From Acidobacteriaceae bacterium (GTDB lineage: Bacteria > Acidobacteriota > Terriglobia > Terriglobales > Acidobacteriaceae), in contig DAIDGW010000161.1 of NCBI GenBank assembly GCA_027452245.1, positions 32,235 through 96,234 on the forward strand: DNA of 64,000 nt. Direction: 5' to 3'. The position numbers were made by a program, and so were the translations under genes. The notes under the pieces are model-generated. The model did not search any database. It saw nothing but the letters and a program-made list of their open reading frames with translations, and was not told where the DNA came from. Of the stretch, positions 16,757 through 25,900 are shown piece after piece (position 1 is the stretch's first letter; the number at the start of each line of letters is the position of its first letter).

Positions 16757-18043
16757 CTACTGGATAATGATCTTCTTCTGCTGCGTATTGACTCCGCCCT
16801 GTGCCGTCTGCGCCGTCACCGTTATCACCGATTCGCCGGGCGGCAGCGGCGGCGTGAAGTAATGAAAGGTGCCGTCGGCAGCGATGATCGGCACTTCCCT
16901 GCCATTCACCATTACTCGCGCCCCGGTTGCAGTCTTTCCCGTGACCTCGATGACGTGACCATGCTGGATGAACGGATCCAAGTCGAGACTAATCTGGTCC
17001 ATCTGCTTGGTGCGGGGGATGATCGTGAAGCGGTTCTTCTCGCTTTCCACCGATTCTTTCCCGCTGGTGTCGTAAGACTGCACCTCCCAGTAATAGGCGC
17101 CCTCGCCTAAACTGGTCACGGTTACATCTGCTGTGTTGATTTTCTTGTCTACCAGTGTAGAAGAAAAGTACGGATTGCGGGAAATTCTGAGGCGGTAACC
17201 AACTGCATTCGTCATCGGCGTCCAGGCAAATTCCACATCTTTCGTGTCGGAGCCTGCGGTGAACAAAGGAGCCATGTTAGCCGGAGAGATCGGAGTCGGA
17301 GGCCCAATTTCCTTCGCCTTCTCCATATGGGTCTCCTGCGATTGGAAACTCACCTTTTCCCAGTCAGCCAGACGAACGGTCTCACCGTTCCGCGTGACTT
17401 CGCCGCTGCCTTTCTTCAGCAAAATCTCGTGCTCATCGGATTTCGGATCGTTATGCACTTGCGCCGCCGATTGCGGTGACAGTGAGGCCGTAGCTCCAGC
17501 AACGATGACTTGCGATTTTGAACCCTGGCTGAAGGTCGCGGTCGAGAGATCGACTGTTCCGGTGCTCACGGCGACGGCTACGTTGGTTTGTTGCTGATCG
17601 TTCGCCGAGTTCTCTTCAATCACAATCAGCGAATCCTGCTTCACCGTGTAGCTGGTTCCATCATTGAAAACAACCTTGGCCATGCCTTCCGAGCCAGTTT
17701 GGACGACATCTCCCTTTTCCAGCGGAACGTTATAGTCGGCATTGACCCAACTGTTGCTGTTCCCTTTCTTCACTCTTACGGTTCCGTCCAGTGCCGTGAA
17801 GTGGGCCTGTTGAGCCGTCACCGTACCCGATCCTACGGGAGACGAGATACCCGCCACGCGCTCCAGAATCTTTCGCGCCGCTCCATCCGCTGCGTTCACT
17901 GTGGTTTGCGTGAACTGCGGAAAGGCCGCTTTCATGGCAATAAACATGATTGCCAGAACCGCGAGAATCATCAGGAACACGCTGCGATACGTGACCGTTT
18001 TCCAGCGGATCTGAATTCCCGGTTTCGTGTTGGCAGAGGACAC
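16757..18043 (-). CDS. FecR-domain membrane protein
   Basis: A 428-residue protein with one N-terminal membrane helix (about 22-41) and a large extracytoplasmic part. Residues 80-200 form a FecR domain: the segment VRVKKGNSNSWVNADYNVPLEKGDVVQTGSEG is family-like, followed by VVFNDGTSYTVKQDS. The second half has fibronectin/Ig-like repeats (FAWTPMTNAVGYRLRISRN and YYWEVQSYD) and a final domain with VEVTGKTATGARVMVNG, resembling Ig-like bacterial domains. Such proteins are structural or signalling in the envelope; there is no FecI-type sigma factor nearby. It starts at ATG 18043. Confidence 0.8.
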   Translation of the reverse strand: MSSANTKPGIQIRWKTVTYRSVFLMILAVLAIMFIAMKAAFPQFTQTTVNAADGAARKILERVAGISSPVGSGTVTAQQAHFTALDGTVRVKKGNSNSWVNADYNVPLEKGDVVQTGSEGMAKVVFNDGTSYTVKQDSLIVIEENSANDQQQTNVAVAVSTGTVDLSTATFSQGSKSQVIVAGATASLSPQSAAQVHNDPKSDEHEILLKKGSGEVTRNGETVRLADWEKVSFQSQETHMEKAKEIGPPTPISPANMAPLFTAGSDTKDVEFAWTPMTNAVGYRLRISRNPYFSSTLVDKKINTADVTVTSLGEGAYYWEVQSYDTSGKESVESEKNRFTIIPRTKQMDQISLDLDPFIQHGHVIEVTGKTATGARVMVNGREVPIIAADGTFHYFTPPLPPGESVITVTAQTAQGGVNTQQKKIIIQ

Positions 18044-18175
18044 GTGGAAGAAAACCTACAAAACCTAAGTGAATATCGGTTAAAAGTCACCGTATCACAA
18101 GCAAAACGACCAGCAGAACAGGTAATCAACTTGGGACGTTACCTTCGTGTGGTATCTCGTCGAGAAGAAGCAGGA

Positions 18176-18976
18176 TCAGAATCCGATCCAGTTCCACAAG
18201 CGGTCCTTCATCACGCGCAGCGACTCCGGCAACCAGCTCTTGTAACGCAGCAGCGCGCTGGCGTGCACAACTTTGGCGGATTTTGAGGCATATCGATTAT
18301 TGAATACCAGATAGTAAACACCGGCTCCAGAAGGCAGCTGCGCGTCAATCGTACCGGAGCCGACTCTGCCGCTCTCGTATATCGAACTCGTCGCATATCC
18401 GTTTTGCCAGACGGCAAAGGCCGACTCGGTCAGAACGTACATCTCAATCGTATTGTCCTTTTCCTTGCCATTCTTGGAACTCGTGACCTCGAAGTCGCCG
18501 ACGACTGAGATATTGACCGAGCCTTCCGGCAGCGAAAACTTGTAGAACTGGAAATTGTGAGGCGCCACGGAAAACGACTCTTCGAGGATGGACTGATCGT
18601 GCTTCCAGCCCACCGTCTCCTGGACTTGCAGGGCTATCGGATTCTCGCTGGTAACAGCCCATGCGACGGCCGCCAGAAGGATCCCGGCGACAATCCACAT
18701 CGCAAGCTGTGGATTTCGCCCCGGTCGACGCTTGCGTGTTCCCTGCGCCCCCGGAGGGATTCGCCGCGCGGCAAAGCTTGCGTTCGTAACGGCCTTTCCG
18801 CATTTCAGACAAAATTGGGAGTCTTCCGGCAGGATCGTCCCACAAGAGCGACAAGCATGAAGGGGGCTAGCCATTTCCGTAGTCGTGCGAATAATCGGCT
18901 CGCCGCACTGCGTGCAGTACTGTGAACCGCTGGGGATATCCGCGTGGCACTTCTCACAACATAAGACGGGTGGCAT
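18176..18976 (-). CDS. Double zinc-ribbon single-pass membrane protein
   Basis: A 266-residue protein beginning with two zinc ribbons, CEKCHADIPSGSQYCTQCG (6-24) and CRSCGTILPEDSQFCLKCG (43-61), each with paired CxxC motifs. A basic stretch and a membrane helix (about 90-108) follow, then an extracytoplasmic beta-rich domain. The layout resembles zinc-ribbon sensor or scaffold proteins, with the ribbons in the cytoplasm. The output domain is unrecognised and the function unknown. It is codirectional with the FecR gene, 130 bp upstream of it. Confidence 0.72.
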   Translation of the reverse strand: MPPVLCCEKCHADIPSGSQYCTQCGEPIIRTTTEMASPLHACRSCGTILPEDSQFCLKCGKAVTNASFAARRIPPGAQGTRKRRPGRNPQLAMWIVAGILLAAVAWAVTSENPIALQVQETVGWKHDQSILEESFSVAPHNFQFYKFSLPEGSVNISVVGDFEVTSSKNGKEKDNTIEMYVLTESAFAVWQNGYATSSIYESGRVGSGTIDAQLPSGAGVYYLVFNNRYASKSAKVVHASALLRYKSWLPESLRVMKDRLWNWIGF

Positions 18977-19064
18977 ACCTGTTCGCAGCGACGCGAAAAG
19001 ATACTAGCATGCGCCACGCGAAGCGGCACAGCGATAAACAGAGTTGCCGGAATCCCGGAAATCC

Positions 19065-19334
19065 CTAGGCAACGCGGGTTTCGACCGGCTTCTTGGGATG
19101 CGGCTCATCCCTCCGCCAGGAACGGAGATTCAGCCCATAGAGCACCATACAAAACACATTGGCTGGAATGAACCCAAGCTGCGAGGTCTTAAAGCCGATC
19201 ACACACACGATCGCGCTGTTGATGCCGGCGATTACGAGCCCTACCCAGTACTTTCTTCCGATCAGGACAGTCGAAACAACGGTCAACACGCACGACAGAT
19301 AATCAAGACGGAACAGATAATCAGGACGGAACAC
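19065..19334 (-). CDS. Small polytopic membrane protein
   Basis: An 89-residue protein with two or three hydrophobic helices and a basic tail (RSWRRDEPHPKKPVETRVA). The GTG start at 19334 lies in an 18-bp tandem repeat, so the N terminus contains FRPDYL-FRLDYL. The core (LTVVSTVLIGRKYWVGL) resembles small predicted membrane proteins of acidobacteria, perhaps distantly PnuC-like, but I cannot assign a function. It is divergent from yjbQ. Confidence 0.5.
   Translation of the reverse strand: MFRPDYLFRLDYLSCVLTVVSTVLIGRKYWVGLVIAGINSAIVCVIGFKTSQLGFIPANVFCMVLYGLNLRSWRRDEPHPKKPVETRVA
19296..19331. repeat. 18-bp tandem duplication
   Basis: Two adjacent 18-bp units, 19296-19313 and 19314-19331, differ at one base. 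They are in frame at the start of the small membrane-protein gene and duplicate six residues of its N terminus. A slippage-type duplication is the simplest explanation. Confidence 0.85.
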
Positions 19335-19479
19335 GACGACAGCGGAGCCTCCGCCATATTATTAGCAGGGGTTGCGGTGAATGCCTGTGAGTCTTGCCCC
19401 ATCGGGAGTCACGAAAGTAACTGCTCTTTTCATTTTGCTCTGCTCCACTCAGCTGTTATCCCAAGTCAGGAGTTCTGCG

Positions 19480-19893
19480 TTGAAAGTCTTCACCGAATAT
19501 CTGAAATTTCATACAAAAGCGCATCGAGCCTATGTACACATTACGCCGCAGGTGGAGGAGATCGTCCGCCGCAGCGGAGTGAAGGAAGGGATGGTGCTCG
19601 TCTCCGCCATGCACATCACTGCCGGAATTTATGTCAATGACAATGAAACCGGCTTGATCGAGGACATCGACAAGTGGCTGGAAGGACTTGCCCCCTTCCG
19701 CCAAGATTACAAGCATCACCAGACCGGCGAGGATAACGGCGATTCCCACCTGAAGGCGCTATTGATTCACCACGAGGTGATCGTACCCATTACGGCCGGC
19801 AAGCTCGATTTCGGTACCTGGCAGCGCATCTTTTACGCCGAATTCGATGGCCAGCGGGACAAGCGCGTGATTGTGAAAGTAATGGGCGAATAA
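19480..19893 (+). CDS. yjbQ: YjbQ family protein (secondary thiamine-phosphate synthase-like)
   Basis: A 137-residue protein of the UPF0047/YjbQ family, associated with a minor thiamine-phosphate synthase activity; its main role is unclear. Family motifs include [27 protein letters not shown] and [34 protein letters not shown] start it at TTG 19480, because AGGAG lies 7 nt upstream (19468-19472) and the family begins here with KVFTEYL. The more distal ATG at 19381 would add a hydrophobic leader that the family lacks. A true thiE lies 3.2 kb away on the other strand. Confidence 0.82.
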   Translation: MKVFTEYLKFHTKAHRAYVHITPQVEEIVRRSGVKEGMVLVSAMHITAGIYVNDNETGLIEDIDKWLEGLAPFRQDYKHHQTGEDNGDSHLKALLIHHEVIVPITAGKLDFGTWQRIFYAEFDGQRDKRVIVKVMGE

Positions 19894-19911
19894 GCGGCGC
19901 TGACATCCGCA

Positions 19912-19936
19912 GATGGCCGATTTTTAATCGGCCATC
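19912..19936. terminator. Perfect hairpin between convergent yjbQ and permease genes
   Basis: GATGGCCGAT (19912-19921) pairs perfectly with ATCGGCCATC (19927-19936) around a TTTTA loop. The permease stop codon lies in the loop. The position between two convergent genes favours a shared terminator, although there is no downstream U-run. Confidence 0.5.
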
Positions 19937-21507
19937 GACTTGGCTCGCGGTGTCCCATTTGGCGTGCCATTCGCGATTGCCAGCTGCACCTTGCTGTGCT
20001 TGCGGCTGTAGAAGAAATAGATGAATAAGCCGATCACCAGCCAGATGATCAGACGTGCCCAGGTTTCCTTACCCAGACTCAGCATCATGAGCGCGGAAAC
20101 TGAGATCCCCATGATCGGAGTGAATGGAATCCACGGAGTGACGAATGCTCGCGGCACATCGGTTCCGCGAACCCGCAGCATCCAGACGCCGCCGCAAACG
20201 ATGATGAAGGCCAGCAGCGTGCCAATCGAAACCAGGTTACCGAGTACGTCGATCGGGGTCAGAGCCGCGACGGTTGCCACGCAGATCCCCACCAGAATGG
20301 TGGAGAGGTAAGGAGTGCGGAATCGAGGATGGATGGTGCTGGCCCATTTCGGCAGCAGCCCGTCGTGCGCCATGGAAAAGAAGACTCGAGTCTGGCCGAG
20401 CAGCATGACGACCATTGTCGAACTCAAGCCGCAGATTGCGCCCAACTTGACGAGCGTGCTGCCCCAGGCGACGCCGGTCTGATCGATGCCGATGGCGATC
20501 GGGTCGGCAACATCGAGGCTCGAGTACTTGACGAGCCCGGTCAGCACTCCTGCAACCAGGATGTAGAGGATCGTGCAGATAACGAGGGACCCGAGAATGC
20601 CGATCGGCATGTCGCGGGCAGGATTCTTAGCCTCCTGCGCCGCGGTCGAGACCGCGTCGAATCCGATATAAGCAAAGAAAATTACGCCCGCAGCCGTCGC
20701 GATGCCAGACCAGCCAAAATCGCCATAGTGGCCGGTGTTCGCCGGGAGGAAGGGCGTCCAGTTGGAGATCGCTTCGGCACGGTGACCCAGGATGTAATTG
20801 ATCCCGAGGCCGAGGAAGACCAGCAGCACGCAGACCTTCACGATCACGATGAAAGAGTTGAAATTGGCCGATTCCTTGATCCCGATCACAAGGATTACGG
20901 TGACGAGCATGATTCCAAGAAATCCGAAAAGATTAAATGATGAATACTGATGCGGCAGGGTGGCGATATCGATGTGCTTTGCGGCGAGCGCTTTATCCAG
21001 GCGCATCGTTACCCGCTCCCAATGTCCTTGAAAGAAGACGAATGCGGTTCCGGGACAACCGGCGAGCTTGGGCGAGAGCCGAATTCCGAAGTCGCCCAGA
21101 AAACTGAGCACGTAACCACTCCACCCGCTGGCGACGGTAGCGGCGCCAAGAGCGTATTCAAGAATCAGGTCCCAACCGATGATCCAGGCGATAAACTCGC
21201 CAAGAGTGGCGTAGCCGTAGGTGTAAGCCGAACCTGCGACGGGGATCATGGAGGCGAATTCGGCATAGCACAACCCGGCAAACACACACGCTACGGCGGC
21301 AAGGCTGAAGGAAAGAATGATGGCGGGTCCGGCGTGATTTGCTGCTGCCGTTCCGGTAAGGACGAAAATTCCCGTCCCGATGATGGCTCCGATGCCGAGC
21401 GAGATCAGGTTCGTAGGGCCGAGGGCGCGTTTGAGGCTGTGCTCTCCCGTTTCGCCGGCTTCGTTGAGAATGGCGTGCAACGGTTTCTTGGCGAGCAGAT
21501 TTGACAT
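19924..21507 (-). CDS. APC-family cationic amino acid permease
   Basis: A 527-residue transporter with about 12 to 14 membrane spans. The start of TM1, LISLGIGAIIGTGIFVLTG, contains the unwound GxG segment of APC-superfamily amino acid carriers, and YAEFASMIPVAGSAYTYGY in TM3 is typical of the cationic amino acid transporter (CAT/YfnA) subgroup. An insertion of about 45 residues lies between TM4 and TM5. It presumably imports a basic or neutral amino acid with protons. It is the last gene of a leftward array, 22 bp behind another APC permease of a different subgroup. Confidence 0.88.
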   Translation of the reverse strand: MSNLLAKKPLHAILNEAGETGEHSLKRALGPTNLISLGIGAIIGTGIFVLTGTAAANHAGPAIILSFSLAAVACVFAGLCYAEFASMIPVAGSAYTYGYATLGEFIAWIIGWDLILEYALGAATVASGWSGYVLSFLGDFGIRLSPKLAGCPGTAFVFFQGHWERVTMRLDKALAAKHIDIATLPHQYSSFNLFGFLGIMLVTVILVIGIKESANFNSFIVIVKVCVLLVFLGLGINYILGHRAEAISNWTPFLPANTGHYGDFGWSGIATAAGVIFFAYIGFDAVSTAAQEAKNPARDMPIGILGSLVICTILYILVAGVLTGLVKYSSLDVADPIAIGIDQTGVAWGSTLVKLGAICGLSSTMVVMLLGQTRVFFSMAHDGLLPKWASTIHPRFRTPYLSTILVGICVATVAALTPIDVLGNLVSIGTLLAFIIVCGGVWMLRVRGTDVPRAFVTPWIPFTPIMGISVSALMMLSLGKETWARLIIWLVIGLFIYFFYSRKHSKVQLAIANGTPNGTPRAKSMAD

Positions 21508-21529
21508 TGTTGTTTGTTTCTCCTTGGCG

Positions 21530-23098
21530 CTACGCTGAAGCGGCGGAGCGCGCCATCTTCGTCCACGCGAAATATACCGGGATTCCTAGCAGAACCACGA
21601 TCAATCCCGGCCACGTGTATTGAGGCTTATAGCGCAATAGTACGACATCTATAAACAGAGCCATAACGATGTAAACGGCCGGCAGCACAGGATACCCTAA
21701 GGCACGATAAGGCCGCTCGGCCTCGGGGTGAGTTCTTCGCAGCACGAACAAACCCAAGATCGTAAGGATATAGAAGACCAGCACCGCAAAGATAATGTAA
21801 TCCAGCAATTGTCCATAGCTTCCGGAAATGCAGAGGACGCAGGTCCAGATCATCTGCACCATGAGGGAGACGGCGGGCGTTTTATATTTAGGGTGCAACC
21901 TCGAGACACTACGGAAGAACAGGCCGTCTTTCGCCATGGCATAGTAAACCCGGGCACCGGAAAGGATCAGGCCGTTATCGCATCCGAAGCTGGAAATCAT
22001 GATGGCTAGAGCCATGAGCGCGCCGCCAATGCCTCCGAACATCTGGGTGATGACCGCGGTTCCAACCCGGTCCTCGGCAGCGTACTTGATTCCCCTTCCC
22101 AAGACGGTGGTGGCGCCGGGCGTGCCATTCAGGGGAAGCGTCGAAATGTAAATGAAGTTACACGCAATATAGAGCGCAATCACCACTCCTGTGCCGAGAG
22201 CAAGGGAAAGCGGCAGGTTCCGGCTGGGATTCTTCACTTCTCCGGCGGTAAACGTCACATTGTTCCACGCGTCTGAAGAGAACAGCGAGCCTACCTGTGC
22301 GACCGCCAGGATGGTTAACGTTCCGACCAGAACTGTAGGGCCACCTACACCGACCTGCACCGCATGCCGCGCCCCGAGCCCCGCGTTGTGCCAGAAATTT
22401 GCTCCAAAATTCGCCGCCAAGGCAGTCGCGTTCCGGCCGAGAGCGAATCCGAAGACCGCCAGTCCCAGCAGCGCCGAAACCTTGGCCGTGGTGAAGATGT
22501 TCTGAATGAAGGCTCCGGTCTTGACGCCGAAGATATTTACCACCGAAAGAAAGATCACCACAAGGATCGCAACCGAGTTCTGCGTGTTGATTCCAACGTC
22601 CATATTGCCGAGGACCATCGGTCCAATCGGAATCGGGGGCACCTTCCAAAGATGCAGTATCCAGTGAGTGGAAGAGATTGAGGGGAAAAAGACACCCAGA
22701 AATTTTCCGAACGCCACCCCGACGGCCGCGATGGTTCCCGTCTGAATGACCAGAAACAAGGTCCAGCCGTAAAGAAACCCCCAGAGGGGACCCAACGCTT
22801 CCCGTAGATAAACGTATTGGCCGCCGGCGCGTGGCATCATCGCGGCAAGTTCGCCGTAACTCAGTGCCGCGACAATGGTCATGAACCCTGCGACGGCCCA
22901 TGCGCCAATGAGCAGGGCAGGCGAATCCACCTCGCGGGCGATTTCGGCCGACACAATAAAGATCCCGGAACCGATCATGGATCCGATCACCAGCATCGTG
23001 GCGCTGGTCAGCCCGAGTCCTTTGACGAGTTCGTGATCCTGCCGGCTATGCCGTTCCCAATCGCTGGTGGGGTTTGGCTTCGTGGTTGGGGTGCTCAG
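21530..23098 (-). CDS. APC-family amino acid permease with probable CTG start
   Basis: An APC transporter of about 522 residues (LAT/YjeH-like subgroup) with 12 membrane spans. The first canonical start, ATG 22996, falls inside TM1: the conserved ELVKGLGLTSATMLVIGSMIG begins 11 codons before it. The frame is open upstream to a TAA next to the thiE stop, with no ATG, GTG or TTG. A CTG at 23098 is preceded by GGAGG with a TTTC spacer, the same spacer as before rlmB's ATG. I therefore infer a CTG start. Later motifs GELAAMMPRAGGQYVYLREALG are diagnostic. It follows thiE by about 25 bp. Confidence 0.82.
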   Translation of the reverse strand: MSTPTTKPNPTSDWERHSRQDHELVKGLGLTSATMLVIGSMIGSGIFIVSAEIAREVDSPALLIGAWAVAGFMTIVAALSYGELAAMMPRAGGQYVYLREALGPLWGFLYGWTLFLVIQTGTIAAVGVAFGKFLGVFFPSISSTHWILHLWKVPPIPIGPMVLGNMDVGINTQNSVAILVVIFLSVVNIFGVKTGAFIQNIFTTAKVSALLGLAVFGFALGRNATALAANFGANFWHNAGLGARHAVQVGVGGPTVLVGTLTILAVAQVGSLFSSDAWNNVTFTAGEVKNPSRNLPLSLALGTGVVIALYIACNFIYISTLPLNGTPGATTVLGRGIKYAAEDRVGTAVITQMFGGIGGALMALAIMISSFGCDNGLILSGARVYYAMAKDGLFFRSVSRLHPKYKTPAVSLMVQMIWTCVLCISGSYGQLLDYIIFAVLVFYILTILGLFVLRRTHPEAERPYRALGYPVLPAVYIVMALFIDVVLLRYKPQYTWPGLIVVLLGIPVYFAWTKMARSAASA

Positions 23099-23123
23099 GA
23101 AACCTCCAGGGCGTCGAGAAACT

Positions 23124-23798
23124 TTACCTTAATATTCGCAAAAATTCCTCTGCGGACTTCCGAGGCTCCTGTACGAGGTCGGAAATTACCGCTACACAAT
23201 CCGCTCCCGCCTCGATCACCGCGGCAGCGTTCGCGCGCGTGATGCCGCCAATCGCGACCAGGGGTTTGCGGGTCAGACTCCGAGCGATACGCACGCCTTC
23301 GAGTCCAACAACCGGGTCCGGATTTGCCTTGCTCGAAGTTGCAAACACTGGCCCGATGGCAACGTAATCGGCCGGCATTAATTGCGCCGCCTGCAACTGT
23401 AATGGATTGTGTGTCGAAATTCCCAGCCAGCGATCGGGACCGATAATTCGGCGCACCGATTCCGGCGAGAGATCTTCCTGCCCAACATGCACCCCATCAA
23501 ACTCCGCGGCCAGGCACAGATCGGCGCGGTCATTCATAATGATTCGCACGGCAAGGAACTTTGCGCCTGGTCGATTTTGCGAGGCATGGGAGTTCCGAAC
23601 GCCGGTACTCAGCAAGAGCTGTCTCAGCGCCCGCGCCTGCTCCAGCATCACCCGTGCCTTCTCCGACTTATTGCGGTACTGCAGCAGAGTGCAGCCGCCG
23701 CGCACGAGTTCCTGTGCATGTGCAATGAGTTCCTGTGTATGTGGAAAGCAGGACGCGTCCAAGATTGCGTAAAGTCGGGGAAACGGAATCATTGGCAT
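23124..23798 (-). CDS. thiE: Thiamine-phosphate synthase
   Basis: A 224-residue TIM-barrel enzyme coupling the pyrimidine and thiazole moieties to give thiamine monophosphate. Signature segments are LQYRNKS near residue 40, DGVHVGQEDLSPESVR, YVAIGPVFATSSKANPDPVVG and PLVAIGGITRANAAAVIEAGAD. The conserved phosphate- and pyrophosphate-binding residues appear present. A TPP riboswitch is not seen. It sits 24 bp downstream of accC and just upstream of the APC permease, an unusual position for a thiamine gene, suggesting cotranscription with the acetyl-CoA carboxylase subunits. Confidence 0.93.
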   Translation of the reverse strand: MPMIPFPRLYAILDASCFPHTQELIAHAQELVRGGCTLLQYRNKSEKARVMLEQARALRQLLLSTGVRNSHASQNRPGAKFLAVRIIMNDRADLCLAAEFDGVHVGQEDLSPESVRRIIGPDRWLGISTHNPLQLQAAQLMPADYVAIGPVFATSSKANPDPVVGLEGVRIARSLTRKPLVAIGGITRANAAAVIEAGADCVAVISDLVQEPRKSAEEFLRILR

Positions 23799-23822
23799 TC
23801 GTTGGACAAGTTCGAGAAAATT

Positions 23823-25175
23823 CTAGTGTCCGGTTTTCGCCATGAATCTTTCGATGAAGCCGGTGTCGAACTTGCCCGCGCGAAAATCGGGATCTGCCAG
23901 GATCTTCCGGTGTAGCGGAATGGTCGTGTAGATGCCTTCGACGATAAACATATCTAACGCCCGCGACATACGCGAGATCGCTTCAGCCCGGTCCTTGCCG
24001 CGGACCACCAGCTTGGCGATCAGCGAGTCATAATAGGGAGGGATCACACCCTCAGCATAGGCTGCCGTGTCCACGCGAACACCGGTGCCTCCGGCGGGAT
24101 GGAACGCCGTGATCTTCCCTGCCGATGGGGTAAACTTCTCGGGATGCTCGGCATTGATGCGGCATTCGATGGCGTGGCCGCGATGCACGATCGGGCCCTG
24201 TAGAACATCTTTCATCTCCGCTCCACCGGCAATCATGATCTGGCTTTTCACCAGATCAACATCGGTGACCATCTCGGTGACGGGATGCTCCACCTGGATG
24301 CGCGTATTCATCTCGATGAAATGCAGGTTGCGCTGCTGGTCCATCAGAAACTCGATTGTGCCGGCGTTCCAGTAGCCGATGTCCTTTAGAGCCTTGCAAA
24401 GCACGTTGCCAATGTGCTGACGCAATTCCGGCGTAACCTGGGTCGAGGGCGACTCTTCCAGCAACTTCTGATGACGACGTTGAATCGAGCACTCGCGTTC
24501 ACCTAAACTCACGACATTGCCGTGCTCATCCGCCAGTACCTGAAACTCAATGTGCCGCGGATGCTCGACGTACTTCTCCATGTACAGGTCGCCGTTGCCA
24601 AAGGCTCCAGCCGCCTCGGTCTGCGCTGCTTTGTACAGTCCCGGCAACTCTTCTTCACTGCGCACAATGCGCATGCCGCGCCCCCCACCGCCTGCCGACG
24701 CCTTCAGGATCACTGGAAATCCAACTTGCTTGGCCCACTCAATCGCTTCGCCTTCCGAGGCAACAATCCCATCCGAGCCGGGAAGAATCGGCACCCCCGC
24801 CTTCTTCATGGCGGTGCGCGCTTTCTCTTTTTCGCCCATCAGGCGCGTCACTTCCGGGCGCGGGCCGATAAACTTAATCCCGCTGGTTTCGCAAACTTCG
24901 GCAAAATTCGCGTTCTCGGCGAGGAGCCCGTATCCGGGGTGGACCGCCTCCACATTAGCGATTTCGGCGGCGCTGATGACGGCCGGGATATTCAGATAGC
25001 TATGGGCCAACTGCGGAGGTCCAATGCAGATTGCCTCATCGGCGAATTTGACCGGCAGCGAGTTGCGGTCGGCCTCGCTGTAGATCGCAACCGTCCGCAC
25101 GCCCAGTTCTTTGCAGGCGCAAATGATGCGCAGAGCAATCTCACCACGATTGGCAATCAGGATCTTCTTAAACAT
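23823..25175 (-). CDS. accC: Acetyl-CoA carboxylase, biotin carboxylase subunit
   Basis: A 450-residue biotin carboxylase that carboxylates the biotin on AccB with ATP and bicarbonate, the first half-reaction of fatty acid synthesis. It begins [18 protein letters not shown] at the ATG at 25175; in-frame sequence further upstream lies in the intergenic gap. The ATP-grasp domain contains the glycine-rich [11 protein letters not shown] loop, [19 protein letters not shown] and [16 protein letters not shown] with the catalytic Glu/Arg. Length is normal. It follows accB by 126 bp in the same direction. Confidence 0.96.
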   Translation of the reverse strand: MFKKILIANRGEIALRIICACKELGVRTVAIYSEADRNSLPVKFADEAICIGPPQLAHSYLNIPAVISAAEIANVEAVHPGYGLLAENANFAEVCETSGIKFIGPRPEVTRLMGEKEKARTAMKKAGVPILPGSDGIVASEGEAIEWAKQVGFPVILKASAGGGGRGMRIVRSEEELPGLYKAAQTEAAGAFGNGDLYMEKYVEHPRHIEFQVLADEHGNVVSLGERECSIQRRHQKLLEESPSTQVTPELRQHIGNVLCKALKDIGYWNAGTIEFLMDQQRNLHFIEMNTRIQVEHPVTEMVTDVDLVKSQIMIAGGAEMKDVLQGPIVHRGHAIECRINAEHPEKFTPSAGKITAFHPAGGTGVRVDTAAYAEGVIPPYYDSLIAKLVVRGKDRAEAISRMSRALDMFIVEGIYTTIPLHRKILADPDFRAGKFDTGFIERFMAKTGH

Positions 25176-25301
25176 GAGAAATATGTTTGCCGCGAAGTTC
25201 AGGCATTGCCCCCAGGCATCTACTTGGAAGTATGCGCCAGGGAAAATTGCTTCCAGACACAAAACGGCGCGCCAGCGGCGCGCCGCACTTCTTACTGCGT
25301 C

Positions 25302-25799
25302 TCAGCCTTTCGGTCGGATCGCAAATAATTCCTGACCGTATTCGATCGGCTGGCCGTTCGATACCAGCTTCTTAACAATCTCTCCCGCCACATCCGATTC
25401 AATCTCATTCAGCAGCTTCATGGCTTCGACAATGCACAGCACCTGGCCGACTTCCACCATGTCGCCAACCTTCACGAAGGGTGGCGCTCCAGGAGAGGGC
25501 GCTTCATAGAATGTCCCCACAATCGGGGACTTCACCATCTGGAATTGCTCTTGGGCTTCTTTCGGAGCTGGAGCCGCGGCAGGCGCGGCTGGAATCGCAG
25601 CCGGTGCAGAATGGACTTCTGGAGCAAGAGATGGCACTGCGGGAACGGCGAAGAAGCGCGGATCTCCCTGCGAGTGAACGATCGTGTGCTCGCCCGCGCG
25701 CTTAATTCGAACCTTGACATCCCCGCGCTCCAATTCGAACTCGGCGATGTCTTTCTCGATTAAGAACTCAATTAGTTCTTTCAGCTCTTTTTGATTCAT
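25302..25799 (-). CDS. accB: Acetyl-CoA carboxylase biotin carboxyl carrier protein
   Basis: A 165-residue carrier: N-terminal dimerisation part (MNQKELKELIEFLIEKDIAEFELE), an Ala/Pro-rich linker at about 55-80, and a C-terminal biotinyl domain. Biotin should be attached to Lys128 in VEAMKLLNEIESD, where the more usual sequence is EAMKM. It partners with AccC, encoded next, and with an AccAD transferase encoded elsewhere. Confidence 0.95.
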   Translation of the reverse strand: MNQKELKELIEFLIEKDIAEFELERGDVKVRIKRAGEHTIVHSQGDPRFFAVPAVPSLAPEVHSAPAAIPAAPAAAPAPKEAQEQFQMVKSPIVGTFYEAPSPGAPPFVKVGDMVEVGQVLCIVEAMKLLNEIESDVAGEIVKKLVSNGQPIEYGQELFAIRPKG

Positions 25800-25900
25800 G
25801 TGGTTACGGTGGAACGGCTCGCTACTTCCCCGTCTCAGGCCAGAACTCTGAGGCCATCAGCCGGCCGGAGTTCTACCCGACCCTCTTTCGTAAATGGAAA

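Noticed and set aside
19381..19479. N-terminal extension of yjbQ resembling a signal peptide
   Set aside because: The family begins at KVFTEYL, and AGGAG stands 7 nt before TTG 19480; the hydrophobic extension is the non-coding upstream read in frame.
23099..23123. TPP riboswitch near thiE
   Set aside because: No CTGAGA or ACCTGATCTGG-type core is visible upstream of thiE, whose 5' side is the end of accC.
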